NCBI GenBank assembly: GCA_013397935.1
Contig: VZRN01005622.1
Span: 2,249,560-2,313,559 of the forward strand
Length of the DNA: 64,000 nucleotides
Reading direction: 5' to 3'
From: Dasyornis broadbenti
Taxonomy: Eukaryota; Chordata; Aves; Passeriformes; Dasyornithidae
Positions 1 through 23,490 of the stretch are shown piece after piece. The notes beneath the pieces are model-generated. The model was given only the letters and a program-made list of their open reading frames with translations, searched no databases and had not been told where the DNA came from. The stretch's first letter is position 1. Every line of letters starts with the position of its first letter. The translations under genes and the position numbers were made by a program.

Positions 1-643
1 GACTAAAGCAGGACGTCAACAGCTGAGTGATCTCAATCTCCATTTCTGACTACCGCTCCTTATTTTGTTAAATCCTGACCTCAGTTCTGAAGAGAAGCTT
101 GCACCAACTCTTAGGTACCAATTCCTCAGATTCTGGGGTCATTTGGTGCTGGCACAGCACAAAGAATTTGTTGATGGAGTTTATCTGAATGTGTGGTTTA
201 CATTGCAAAACTAAAAGTAGCTGGGTACTAAGCAGGTTAAATTTTGTGATCATTGTGTTGAAGTAGTTTTTAAGAGAGTTCTTTATGTTACATCAATGCA
301 TTTTATTCCTCAGTGAATTTTATTCAAAGACTGTACTTAGATATCCTCAACTCCTGCTCATTTTTGAAGCATGTTTTGAGGTACCATATTTAAAGTATGC
401 AATAGGTCTCAGTACCAGAGAACACAAAAGGATGGCAAACTTTCAAAATGGAAGTTTTTAATAATATTTTCCTCTTAACACTAGTGAAAAATTATTACTT
501 CAAATATTAACCCAGAGTGAATTAAATAAACAGTAAAAAACCTTGCATGACAAGCGGATATTTATAATCTGTGCCGGTTTATCATCCCCACCTAACATGC
601 CTTGGTATCAGGGTATGCTTCTCATGTTCTGTTCTTAATGACG

Positions 644-660
644 TGACCAAAATGTGACCA
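644..660. promoter_or_regulatory. Possible DR5 nuclear-receptor element
   Basis: TGACCA is repeated directly with a 5-base spacer (644-649 and 655-660). Read on the - strand this is TGGTCA-N5-TGGTCA, a DR5 layout as used by retinoic-acid receptors, although the first base of each half-site departs from the RGKTCA consensus. A CRE-like TGACGTGA (639-646) overlaps the first half-site. It lies about 12 kb upstream of the POU1F1 start. Motif match only. Confidence 0.25.
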
Positions 661-3600
661 CGGATTTTTATTTTGTGACTCCCACTATGCCATTTTTTTC
701 AAATATTTTTGTTTCTTCCGCTTTAGTCAAAATTGCTAACATTCATGAAAACTATGAAACTACTAGTTCAGAGTGTCTTTTCATGGAAATAAAAGCTAAC
801 TCAGTTTTGAAAGAGGCTGTATGGCTATTGAACAGATGCTGTATTTCGGCTTTTTTTTGTAACATAAGCACACAATCAGCTTCTGTCCCTCTGTCCAAAG
901 CAAAGCTGTAAGGTGTGTTTATGCATTTGCAAATAAACAAATATATATTGCAAGCTTTTCCCCTTTTCCCCATAGATTTCCTATTTTCAAAAGATGATTC
1001 TCAATCATAAAAAGTTTCCAGTCTTGCAGATTTCCCCTTGTGAGAGCAAAGCGTGCTGCCACAACTTCTATTAGATTAATAGCCTCATTTTTAACAAAGA
1101 ACTTAATGTAAAAACATGCAAATCATCTCTGGATTTTTTAAGTGTCTAAATCCAAACTCACACTAAAATGGTGTCTTGCCTCCCTCTTTTATGACAAATA
1201 GTTTTGTGTCAGCATATGACTCCTTTCTAATAATCCTTTCTGATATCACTCTGGTATCTTTCACTATAAAAGCGATATTTTTGAAACAAACATGACCCAA
1301 TGTAATAATTTGGTGGTTTATAGAATTTTTAACCATTGAGCAAACAGTGAAAATTAAATAAGCAATCTTTACCTAAGAATGATTATTTAAAGCTAAGCTA
1401 TTAATAAAATCCTCTGACAGGTGGAGGCACTTAGTAATATCAATTAGTTCTCTCTTTAGATATGAAGTATTCATTTTATAAATTTATTTATTCTCTATAT
1501 AAAGTTTGTTGCCTCTTGAAAAATGGTTTGCTATTGGGAGTACATCTTGCTATTCATTTAGAAGTATGTTCTGTAGGTGATATGGACAGGATTTCAACAG
1601 TTTCAGGAAAGAAAGAACAAGTGGTTTTGTTTTGCAAACATGAAGATGAGGCTGAGTGTCGGATTAAGAAAGAGATTAAAAGATGGCTTTGTGGAAATCT
1701 TCTGTTCAGGTACTGTGTTTGCTATGTGGAGATGAGAAATTATCATAGGCATTGCTAGAAATGTGTATATTTTCTGTAATTCCGTATTTCTTAGTTGTCT
1801 TTCTCTGTTAAAGCTTTTGGGAACTCAAAGATAATTTGTCTCAGGCTGGCACAGAACAGGCACAAAAGGGAAGAAGTAGAATTTTGTTGTAAGGGCTTAA
1901 TTCATCATTTAGGTTGCTCAGCTGATGACCTGAAAGAAAATTGTATAACAGAATAAATACCAATAGCTGTGATTCACGTCAACACGGGGATGTTAAGAAA
2001 AATCAAATATGTTTTGGTTTTGGTTTCTTTTTTCCCCCAGGCATTTTAAAAAGTCACCGTGCTCTCAGTGTGCTGAAATAGAGAAGGGAGATCTGATTTC
2101 CTGCTCCTTTTGCTCTGTGTTTGGGGTGCAAAGAGGGAGGCAAACACCTGCATGCTCTCTGCAGAGCAGAGCAGTCAGGTAGTTCACCAGATATTTTAAA
2201 AAGGATGGTCTAACAGGACTAAAATTGGAAAGCTGATGTCTATTCGGAGCTAAGGAAGCCTTTCTCCAGTGGGCAAAGCAGATATTTAGTCAGTCTGAGA
2301 AAATCCAAAGGGAAGTCTGGAAAAATTCCATAAATACTTTATAAAACTAGTGTCAAATAAAAGTAATTGGAATATGAGGGTATTACTCTGATCCGCTTCT
2401 AATAAATGCTAAGTGGAAGAGAAAATGGTGGATTTTTCTCATTTTCTACAATTTTGTGATAGGGTATGTGCTGGCTTTTTGGTTACTTTCTTATTTTCCT
2501 TGAGGAAACAGTAACACACCACCCAAATTCATTTCTACTTTAATGTAAACAAGTTAGACTACGCCTGATCTCTGAAAAAATTGTGCTAATACAGACTTTC
2601 TTTTAGACATGCCAACCTTTTATTTAATACGTTGTATACTTTTTTTCAACATGTGGTTTTTACAGGACGACAAGAAAAATGTTGTGTTCTCCAACGCAAG
2701 TGATTTTTGCACCATGTGGTTGAGTCAACTGAGTAGCTGGAGGGAGCTTGGAAAAGGGAATTATAGCCAGTTCCAAATCAGGGGAAAAGCAGGGTCTGAA
2801 AAGAGGAGAAAACAACAAAGAGAAGTAATAGGATAACAGAAAAGGGAAAAATTTGTGTCTGATCATCCAAGGAGCTTCGGGAAGATGCACTCACCTAAAT
2901 TATGTTTTGCAGGGTAACATGTTTCATAAAGATGCAGGGCTTGAGGTTTTTCTTGTGGTTTGTGACCGATCATGTCACAGAAAGGTTTGTAAAGGTGGCC
3001 ATTTTGCTTTTTTTTTTTTTTTTTAATTTCCAATTTGTTATTTGTTATTCTTCACTTGATCTGTTGGAGCCCACACCTGTAAATGCATTTCATAGCGCGG
3101 TGTTGGGAGTATGGCACCATTATCAGCGTAGACTTTGAGACTGTAACAAACGCAGAGATGCTGTTTAGAAATCATATCCCTGTGCTTAATTCCCTTTTGC
3201 TTCTGAAATACCCATTCATAGTGATCTGAGGGTGAATGGGGAGGGGAATTCTCTTGGAATTCTTCCTTAGGCAGCGTTATGTGGATAAGGAGTTCCTTTT
3301 ATTCCCATGTCTGCACAGCCTTTGTCCAGGTACATGGTTAGGAAATATTGGTATTTCCCCGTGTAAAACCCTTTTGGAGCAAGAAATCTGCACAGAATCC
3401 TCTGTATTGCTGATTTGTTATTCAGCATCACACATGGACAATTATTATTCTTGTAAAAGAAACACAGTAGTTTGACAGTGATTTAAGAAGAATGTTATTT
3501 GTGGTAAGACAAGCTACAGCAAGGGTTGGCTCATGTTTTCCTTGTAATAACTCCCTTATTGCCCCTCATCCACTGCAATATCCTGGGAAATGGTGCAGAA

Positions 3601-6066
3601 AGTGTAGGGAATGGTGGTCGGATGTGCTCTCTTTCTTTCCCCTGCCAGGGGAGGCTGCGATGGCAGGTGGTGGATTTTCGCTCTTGCCCTCATAGAAAGG
3701 AGTGCCCAGAGAAAAATCATGTCTCAAGTCCCTGGGTTTTGTGTGTTGTGCTCTGTACTCTGGGGCCCCCTGACTCAAAGCATCTTTTGCAAGAATATCC
3801 TAACAGAGACCTCATTAAAAGCCCATCTCCTGAGATGCTGTGCAGTCCCGAGACGGTCACGGTCTGGAAGGTGAAGGAAAAGGATATGGCCTGGAAGCAT
3901 CTATTCCTTGCAGGGCTACTTCAGGCACTGAGGAATAACAAACTGGGGAGTGCTTGACTGCTGTGGAAGGGAAAAAGTCCCCTTCCAAAGAGGAATTTCC
4001 AGAAGTTATGTGGCTGCTGCAGCTGCATGGGAGATGTCAGAGTTCCTGGGTGGCTGTGTCTCATGCTGATTCTCCCTGGCTGCCTGCAGCCTCGCAGGCT
4101 GGCCAGCAGCCCTGGGGAGGATGGAAATTGGCTCACTGCGCCTCTTCCCGACATGGTGGCCTTCCTCCTACTCCACCACCATCACAGGGCAGCGCCAAGC
4201 TTGGTACAAAGCAGGAGGTCACTCATGGCTGAGCCGTGCTGAGAACCAGGCTCCTCACCCACAGCTCCGGCTGCTCTCCCTGCATGGGATAAATGGGGGA
4301 TTTCAAAAGCCTAAACGCTGTTGAGTCAAACTTTGGATTTCATGTCCCTGGAGTGATTCTCTGTAAAGAACAGAAGGGTTTCCCCTCTTCTGCTTTCCCC
4401 CTACCATGTACGTATTTAAGTTGCGGGTTTTTTTGTTTTAATACCTGGAAAACGATGTAGTGTTTTATTTAAATATCTACTCCTTCAGGCCAGCACACTC
4501 ACTGGTATGGTGAGAAGCTTTCAGCCATATGTTAAATGTGTGTGCTGTCAGACTGAAATGCAGTGCTGGGATTTAAAAGGGAATTTCAAAGCCCTGTTGT
4601 TCCTGCCTCTTACTATGGTGTCTGTGTGGTTGGGCCCTTTAAAGGGATTTAGCAGAGTAGAGATGCCGTGAAAGAGCTGTAGACACAGTTCTGAGGAGAA
4701 GCATTAAAACATTTGCCTTGGGGAGAAATGAAAACATCTGAATGTTTTCAAAGAGTAAGTAATTCTTTCTTCTACACCCATGCAAATTGTAAATAATAAT
4801 TTCTCCCTCACTATTGTTTGAGTTGAGGTGTGCTTTGCTCTGGGAAGTTCCCCCTTACCGTCTTTTACCTGAATAATATTTTAAGAGGGGTGCACATATG
4901 AATTACTTCTCACCTTTAAAGAAGTCAGAAAGCACCTTCTCCATAACCCCCCTTCTCCCTTATGTTTGAAAGGAGAGAATGATCTCTCAGCTGTCAGCTT
5001 GAGTGAAGACTTGAATCAGCTCAGATCTTGGACAGTGGCACCTGAATTTTGAAGACTGGACTCACATGGTCCTTTGCCTGTGGACACACCCCAGAAAGTG
5101 CAAGTGGAATTTTTGAGTTCTTATCTCAGACTGGTGAGAGGTGTCAGACTTCTCCCCATGGCACAGCAGCCGTACAGTTTTATAAGTGAAGCTCTGATCA
5201 AAATGCTGTTGATAGATCTGGCTTCTATCCCTGGGCTGGCCACTGATTTCTTATTCTCTTGGGCAAACTACTTAACACATGCTTTTCTCACCCAAAATAT
5301 TCAAGCAATACCTTTTGGGAACAACAACGAGATCTTTAGATGACAGGAGACACTGAAGGGCAAAAATCATGCTCTACCATGATTATTCTTTTCCTGAGAA
5401 GGTGCATTTTTCAGTTTTAACACTGCTTGGTAATGATTAATCAAGTTGTGTGGATTAAATTTTCAGCGAGAGTTATGAGATACTTTCCTAAAGAATAATA
5501 CATTTTAAATGTTATGTGAGATTTAAGAATTAAAATTTTATCTCATATTTCAAGGAATTTTAAATGACCTTCAGGCTGAGCCAGCCAGTGGTTTGAATAT
5601 GCTAATGAAATCACTTTGCCGGCAAGATGTTTTGTTTGGTAATGAAACACAAAACTGCTGACCGTGTTGAGCTGCTGCTGTTTGTCTGTCTAATACACTA
5701 ATATTCTTCCATGCAGTGTGTGCAGGCAAAGTTCAGGTATGAATATAGATGATCAGGATTTTCTGGGAACTCATATAATAGTGTCCTGTAGGTTTTGATC
5801 TTTGTAACCAGCTGATGACCTTTATTTTACACTGATAATGAGAGAAAGGGGCATTATTCTACCACGTAGCTCCATGAATATAGAATTAATTGAGTTCTCA
5901 TCACTAATCATTTTAGCAAATTAGAAAGTCTCACTTAGCCCACATCTTGTACTAAGTTGTGTTTCTGAAATATTTTGAGAATGTTTATTGCTTAATTCAC
6001 TGCTCAGTGAAGATATCAAAGTGTGACTTCAATATTTTGACTGATTTTCAGAGTCTCGTTTAGGGG

Positions 6067-6245
6067 TTCTTTTCTTTTCTTTTTCTTTTCTTTTTCTTTT
6101 TCTTTTTCTTTTCTTTTCTTTTTCCTTTCCTTTCCTTTCCTTTTCCTTTTCCTTTTCCTTTTCCTTTTCCTTTTCTTTTTCCTTTTCTTTTTCCTTTTCT
6201 TTTTCCTTTTCTTTTTCCTTTTCTTTTCTTATTTTTTTCTTCTTT
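6067..6245. repeat. Polypyrimidine microsatellite with nested units
   Basis: The + strand is pure C/T for 164 bases (6067-6230), then one A and a further T/C run. After irregular CTTTT/CTTTTT units come TTTCC x4 (6121-6140), TTTTCC x5 (6141-6170) and a 12-base unit, TTTTCTTTTTCC, x4 (6171-6218). The complement reads as a Lys/Glu-repeat open frame, which is a by-product of the repeat and not a gene. Confidence 0.95.
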
Positions 6246-9200
6246 ATTGTTTCTGTCATTTTCATTAGACTGAACCTAGGGAATTATAAGTAAATTTCCA
6301 GGTTGAAGCACGAACATTACAGTTACCTTAGCAAAAAGAGCAACATGTAGCTGTACAAGTTGTGATCTGAAGTATTAAAGTGGTTTAAAAAATTAAAATC
6401 CAAACCTCAGAAGATTCAGTTAAATTTTGAAAAATCCACAGTTTTTTTGTCTTTAAATCTTGTGCCTTTACTACTGTAAATCTTATTCAGTAACACTGAC
6501 ATTGTATAAATTATCACACAACTGGATTAATTCCAAAAGAGTGGATGTCTAAAGTCGCAGTTTGTCTGGAAAGTTTTCCTCCAACAGTTTATTTTGTTTG
6601 TACAATTTACCTCACTCGGTGCTCACAATGCTGCAGATCAAAAAAATTTGTATTTTTTTTACTAAAATAACATCAGGTAGTTTTTAAAAAAGTAAATTTT
6701 CTGAAAGCTAATGAAAGATGCCCGGAGCATTAGGAAAGAACTTTGATACAGTTATTGAAAATCTGTATGACATCGTATCAAAGCTGAAATGCTCAGTTTA
6801 AATTTGTTGATTTGATTTTATGCCAAAATTGTTGAAACTGGAGATTTTGCTTCTAGTTTTGGAACAATCTTGGAGCTGAAAAGTGTTCATCAGTTCTGCT
6901 GGTCAGATACCCAAATGTAATTGGGAACATATCATTCACAGAAAGTTTCTGCTTCCTGTGACAAATAATGAGGGAGGAGTGGGGAGCAGGGACAGGAGGC
7001 ACGGAGCAGAGGGAAGCACATGAGCACCTCAGAGGGTGATTGCTATTCCAGAGGGAGAAGAAGGGGGTGGGAAAAGAGCATCCTCGTTATTCAGTACATT
7101 TCCTGTGAATTTTGCCACATCCTTGTCCCAGGTTTCCAATAAAATTGAACAATGGGCAAAAGTATTAATCAGTCTCACAGAAACTAATTTCAGTTTTTGC
7201 CTATTGTGTGCCCCTCACGCTTCCCTGGAGAGGCTTGGACATGGGAGGCACACACTCGCCTGTGCCTGTGAGTCATGGGAAGCTTGTAGGATGTGCCTGG
7301 GCTGCCAAAGTTTCTTGGATAATTTTTCTAATTAAGTTAATCGTTAAGGGCTGGAGATGGGGTCACATACGTGGCATGGAGATGCTCATGAGGATTGTCT
7401 TGCTATAGCAGAAAATTTTGACCCACCAAGGGCTGGACCAACACCCAGATCATGCAATTCCTTTCCCCAGGAAAATACAGAATGTGCAAGTTATTCAAAG
7501 GTGGCACAGGCTGTAATGCCAAAGGCATCTTGCTCTGATAAACAGCCATGGAAGAAAGTTTAGAGCCTTTAAATATACTCTGAACCTTTCAGGTTTTTTG
7601 ACCTCTAGAAGGAAATTTCTGAAATCCTTTCAAAAGTTGGTGAGGCTGGTATTCAATGCCTTCTCTGGGAATGAAAAAGAAATTTTTCTTTTGGGGACGT
7701 GAGAAGCGAAAGGTACTTTCAAGAAAAGTATTTGGGGGGTTGTTAACTCTCTTTTTTTTTTTTTTTCCCATGCAATTGCTGGATTATGTAAGCCCAGTTT
7801 CTAAGAAAAAGTTGTGTTCAGTAGATTTTTGCACTTTGAGCAGGGGACTAGCAGTGCTAGCTTGTATTGCTGGTTAGATTCTGCCTTTTCTGACAGAAAC
7901 TTTTCTTGCCAGCTTTAATAGTAAAGAGACAAATTCACAGCAGATCTGCAGAGATAGGTGATGTGTTCTTAGGTTATGTGTAATGTCGACGAATTTCACT
8001 GTTAATGTGATAGATATTCAAATGGCTGATCTGGGTGGTTCCAAGGTGTTTTCTAGGGCCAGATTTGTGACCTCAGCAATCTGGGTTAGCAGCTTTACCC
8101 TGGCAAGCTGTCTCCCCTAGATCCTATTCATTTCCTGGAGTTTTTGCCCTGCGGTGCTTACATTCATTCAATTTTTCTCTTCCTTCCATCGTTGTGTTGT
8201 TTCAGGGTATATCTAAAGGTGCATTTCTGCATCATTTCAGATATGGAAATGGTCAATTCCCCTTATTTCCTTTTTTCTTTTTTTTTTTTTTTTGCTTAGT
8301 TGTTAAATAAACATGACATATTGATTAACTGCACTTGGAGAAAAAGTGTTTTGCTAATGAAAATACAAACTGAGAAGCAGGGGATGCATATTTTGCTCCA
8401 TTTTGGGTTATGTTAAAGTGCACACGCACAGTACCATTTACACTGTGTTCTGTGTACAGGAATATTTACCAAAGCTTTGTGAAAGCAATGTTTGTCTTGT
8501 ACCTTGAAAGGCAAAACTGGGAAAGAATTGATGGTTTGGCCACTGTAGAAGTAGCCCATGTTTGCATGACCCCTTTTCTGAAATGACATAAAAATGGAAT
8601 AATCCTATTGGAGAGGAATAAAAGCACTCTCTGAAAAGTTAGGTTACTAGAAATAGCATTCTAGTGGTGGATTTAAATTCATAACCAGGTATTCAATAAT
8701 CTTTCTCTGTAAGGAAAAGTTCTGATTTTCCAAAGGAAGACACGGGGTAAAGAAGGCTTTTGCTACTGAAATAGTTGTTATGTTGTCCTGAATGAACTGA
8801 AAAATGAGTCAGCTGTAACACATGTGAGTTTTAAAGCTTGCCTTTAATAAATGTGAAATCATTGTTAGTAGTAATATTTTGTAAATGCTTTAAAGGTCTT
8901 AAGCGCAAATTGGGATTTTTTTTTTCCACACACTTTACTAAACTCATTCCTGGTACAGGTCCCGTGGCTGGTCCCAGTCATAACTGTTGTCCTTTATGAT
9001 CCTACTCTGCTTTCCACTGGAATTGGGCTGGAATGAGCTTGGGCTACTTCCACAAAGTGTCAGGGTCTCCCCTGGTATATTTGCAATGTTTATCATTTTG
9101 AGGAGCACCAGTCTGACTGGGAGCGTGCAGCGAAGCAGTGCAACTTGTGTATCTGTTATTTCAGGCCGTAGCTCTGATGGGTAAGTTCAGCCACATTTTC

Positions 9201-12200
9201 TGATGCTCCCTGCATGGGGAGCCGCTGCCCAGGCTCAGGCTGTTCTTTGAGAGCCGTGGGAACACCACCTTTCCCTGCAGATAACAGATCATGTCGGTGC
9301 TGCACGTTCAGGGGGCTCTTTTCTGCAGAGATGATCTAAAGCTAAGGACAGGTGGCTCAGAGAAACAAGTAATCTTACATCCTTTTTGGTCTTTATCGAG
9401 TAGTCCCACTCCGTCTAAATCAGGCTTTAAGGCTTTTGTTTGCTCTAATGCAATTACACATGTTTTTTACTCAGACTCCAGTGAGCCAGACTTTGGCAGC
9501 AAGACTGGATGAGCTTTCTATAGGTTTTTAAAAGCAAATTGCGTTGTGCTGCTCCCTGGGAAAGTGTCTTCCTCGAAAATGTTTAATCCATTCTTCCTCC
9601 CCATCAGTCATGAATGAAACTATCCGTGGCATACACTGACAGTTTGTGAGTCAATTTGTGTTTTACCTAAGTAAGAAGATTTCTTTTTTCTTTTTTTTTT
9701 TTTTCTGTGTGGAGTGTAATGTACTCAGAGATGTCTTCTTTCATTTACAGTGTGGGAAGTAAATCATAGATCTATGATTTCCCTCTGTCTTTTGGGGATT
9801 TCAATAACATGAGCATAGTCATTCCAGTTCAAGGACTTCTGGATAGGAAAAGCAAGGGGAAGAATTGTGCAAACGTGCAGAAATGTGCAGATCTTTAGAG
9901 CAGTTTTATAGCTTTTATCCAATCCAGCGAAAAACTAACCATGAAATTATGGACTTAAAAACTGAGAATTTCAGTGTTCTGAATAAAAATTAATTATGGC
10001 ACACGGATATTTACACACAAGTGCATTGTACAAAAGTGGGATGACAGGATGCAAATTTCAGCAGTACTGGGGGAAAAAAAAAAGAATTTAAAATCCCCCT
10101 CTTCATGTGTAGTGAAGGCAAAAGTGAAGCTCACTTCCCAAAACCCATAAATTCTCTGAGATGCATTATTGGGACATATATACACACTCACATTCCTCTC
10201 CAGACTGTAAATGTGTAAGTGAGTGACTGTTCCAGCAGGATATATTTCAGTGGGATACATTTCAGTTGCAGGACTACCATTGCGATTACGCTTGTAGAGA
10301 CTTCCATCTCTGCAAGCTCTTTATTTGAACAAGCCTTATAGTTCTCAATTTATCTACAAAAGGGCTTGGAGACCTGGGAAAAGGAATGAATGAATGATGC
10401 TGCCAAGACTTGCACTGTGCCAGATTTTTTTTGTAATTATGTGGTGCTTGGCAAAGGTGAGGCTGAAAATCCATGCTGTCTATCAGTGTGGGATCGTCTC
10501 TTGGGAACAGAAATGCTGTGCTCCCGTGGAGGAAAATTATGGTGTTTTTCCTGCCTGTCTCATGGTCAGACCTGAAATCCTACAATAAGATGTTATTTCT
10601 GAGCTGAGAAAAACACGTGAAGGGATCTTTTTACCATTAAAACCGAAAGCTTAATGCTGTATAAAACCCCCCTCAATGGGTTTTTGATGGTTTTCTTCAT
10701 TCTTTTGGGGTTCAATTGGAAGAGATTTCTGGGAGAAAGAATCAGTCTATTAACATGGAGTAGGGATTGGAGTCAACTTGAGGAAAGACATTAAAGTTTT
10801 AAGAATTATCCCATAAAGGACAGTGCAAAAAAGTGCTCAGTCATTAAAATCTTCATTTTCCCCCATCCTCCTTACAGGAATAACAGCCACTCAAAAGGCC
10901 AGTTTAACAGAGGATTCAGCAGGAAAGCAGATGGGCTTCACTGTGACATTTACCAGCATCACACCACTCCCAAAAGGAGAATGAGATCTGGGTTTCAGGG
11001 CAGAGAACCCCCAGTGAACTTTGAGGGCGCTTGTAAGTGCAGAGAAGGAATGATCTCTTTCAGTACGTGGGCTGAAATTCCTGCCAGAAACCTTCAACTG
11101 AACTGTGAGCTGTGAGACAGCGTCTTAAAACTGACCAAGAAATTACAATATATAGAGCCACGGAGTAACTTTGGTGGTTCTTAGTGTTTCTTTTTCTCCC
11201 ACAGCTTCAAAACCCTGGTAGGTACGTGCAGGGGAGCCCCTGGTAGATGTATCATGCTCCTTGCTGAGGGAGAACAGGAGGTGAAAATAACTAAAATAAT
11301 TTTTGAGTATGAATCCACAGACGTTAGTATACATTGAGCCAAGCCCAAAGTAAAATAGATGGCGGTTCATTTGATGACAGTATCTTCCATAATATTGCAA
11401 TAATTCCTTTGATGTTTTTAGTCTATTTTGCAATCTGAAAGTGCACATATAGATAGTAGGTATGTGTGTAAAGCCTCACCACTGTTCAAGCCCATGTGCA
11501 ATTTGCCATATGCAGCAATTCTGAAACCTCTTAACAATCTCAGACACAGACTTTCCTAAAGCACTCTAAAAAATAAGAGAAAGGATTCTACAGAATGGCT
11601 CAATGCAATAATACTTTTCTGCAATAACACATGAAAAATGGTGCAGTAATAAGTATGATTGCTCCCTCTCATGTATCTGAAGTTGGTGTTGTTAAAATAC
11701 TAGCTCAGATATTTGACCCAGCTTGGAATAGCAAACACACAAAAAGTACTGTCATCTTTACATAAAATATGACCGACCATCTTTAGTAACACAAACCAAA
11801 CCAAGCCTTTATTACCTTTATTGTATCTACACAGAATATGTGACTATGGTATACTGCAGAAATTTTCATCCTTTTTAAGGTTAACCTGGATGTTTATTAA
11901 TGTTCCACACTAATTCCAGTCCCATGTTGAAAAAAATCATTTATCTTCTTTAAGAAAAGATCTGGGTTTTACTAAGGATCTTCTGGACACGACTTTATAT
12001 GCTGCAATAGTATAAATTAATATAAGGAGCTGTGAATGAGTTTTAAGTGGCACCGTGGACTCTGTCACAAGTTCATCTGAGATAAACATTTGGCACACCA
12101 TGCTTATGTAAAGCTATCTGTTCTAAAACTTCCTCCTGGATGCAGCTGCTTCATATTATACATCTCTGATTTATACTGGTGTTGGTTAATGATCGCTGTG

Positions 12201-12487
12201 AAACTGATAGGAATTAGGTTAATTCAGATTGTTTTGCTTTTATAGGTTCTTGACTCTTGCAGACTTCTGTTTGAGGCCTCAGACAGCTTGCCTTCCAGAC
12301 AATTGCCTCGATGAGATTTTGGAGGCAGGTGCTAACTGTGGAAACTTACTTAGTATTAAACTTATTTGTCTGTTGCCACTGACTGTGGAGACGATACCTT
12401 TTTTTTGGTCATTGTCCTTCACAAAAGACCTAATTGAAAATATCTGTCAAATCATGTCTCTGGTTTCCCTCTTCTTCCCCCGCCTCC

Positions 12488-12499
12488 CCAATTAATTGG
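12488..12499. promoter_or_regulatory. TAAT-containing palindrome in the POU1F1 promoter
   Basis: CCAATTAATTGG is a perfect 12-base palindrome with back-to-back homeodomain core motifs (ATTA/TAAT). It lies about 100 bases upstream of the TATA box and 257 bases upstream of the POU1F1 start codon. Paired-type homeodomain factors, including PROP1, which acts upstream of POU1F1, bind palindromic TAAT motifs, so it is a candidate input site. Spacing differs from the classic TAATNNNATTA paired site; function is inferred. Confidence 0.35.
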
Positions 12500-12575
12500 A
12501 CAGGTATTGTGTTTGTGTGGGAAGGAAGGAGGCTCTGTAGCAGGGTGGCAATATTGCTGGGAAAAGAACATTAAA

Positions 12576-12607
12576 ATGGATAAAGGGATTTCCTAGTGGT
12601 ATAAATA
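12576..12607 (+). promoter_or_regulatory. POU1F1: POU1F1 core promoter: Pit-1-like site and TATA box
   Basis: A TATA box, TATAAATA, lies at 12600-12607. Just upstream, ATGGATAAAG (12576-12585) resembles the Pit-1 recognition sequence (ATGNATAAW). If transcription begins about 25-30 bases after the TATA box, near 12630, the 5' UTR is about 125 bases and the Pit-1-like site falls at about -50. Mammalian POU1F1 promoters have a positive autoregulatory Pit-1 site in a comparable position next to the TATA box. The TATA assignment is solid; the autoregulatory role is inferred. Confidence 0.6.
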
Positions 12608-12755
12608 CCTGCACACGACCTCCCTGTGCTCCGGAGCCCTCCTCTGTGTGTGTATCCAGGTAAAAAGCCTGGAACAGAGTTTGAGGAGCCACCAATCCTG
12701 CAGGATCTGCTCTGGTCGAACACTGGGCAGGCGGCTCTCTTGCCTCTTGGAGGGT

Positions 12756-23148
<10,393 letters not shown>

Positions 23149-23490
23149 AGCTTTTCCATGTACAGATGTGGATTTTTGTTCTGATTTTGTAAATATTGTA
23201 AATATTGTGTTGTTTTTTAAAAAAAAAAGAGAAAAATCAGTAAACCTGTTCCTCCTATGAGCTACCAGCTTCAGATGTAATATTTGTGGAAGACCTAATT
23301 TTTACGTAAAAGGCTGGAAACAAAATCCTACGGTGTCTGTTTAAAGAGTTGGAGGTCTCTCAAGGAACCTACCACACATTGTTCAACTAGAAAAGCTTCC
23401 CAGCTCTCACAAGTAGCTGACGCTTCCCTGTGCCGTGCATTTCTCACCTCTGTGCTACAAGATAATTATTAAATGCATGTGTGTTGTACA
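23149..23490 (+). other. POU1F1: POU1F1 3' UTR (proximal candidate)
   Basis: An ATTAAA poly(A) signal at 23468-23473 is followed within 20 bases by a GT-rich stretch (GTGTGTTGT), the usual arrangement for cleavage near 23490. This gives a 3' UTR of about 340 bases. Later AATAAA motifs (for example 26504-26509) could give longer forms. Extent is inferred. Confidence 0.4.

Larger units (their letters stand above)
1..12480. other. Intergenic flank upstream of POU1F1, no gene seen
   Basis: No open frame here resembles a known protein, and none is bounded by convincing splice sites in a consistent phase. The DNA is mostly AT-rich, with short T runs and one long pyrimidine microsatellite (6067-6245, listed separately). 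A GC-richer patch at about 3520-4330 has overlapping short open frames but no recognisable product. In mammals the POU1F1 enhancers lie several kilobases upstream of the promoter, so regulatory DNA is expected here, but no enhancer can be proven from sequence alone. HTR1F, the expected next gene on this side, was not seen. Confidence 0.6.

Noticed and set aside
3526..3957. 143-codon + strand open frame
   Set aside because: No recognisable domain, overlapped by other open frames of similar quality in a GC-richer patch.
6029..6265. 78-codon open frame on the - strand made of alternating Lys and Glu
   Set aside because: It is the complement of the pyrimidine microsatellite; no start context, homology or splice support.
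9165..9182. Micro-exon-like stretch between TTATTTCAG and a GGTAAGTT donor
   Set aside because: Isolated splice-like motifs with under 20 bases between them and no frame to join; far from any gene.
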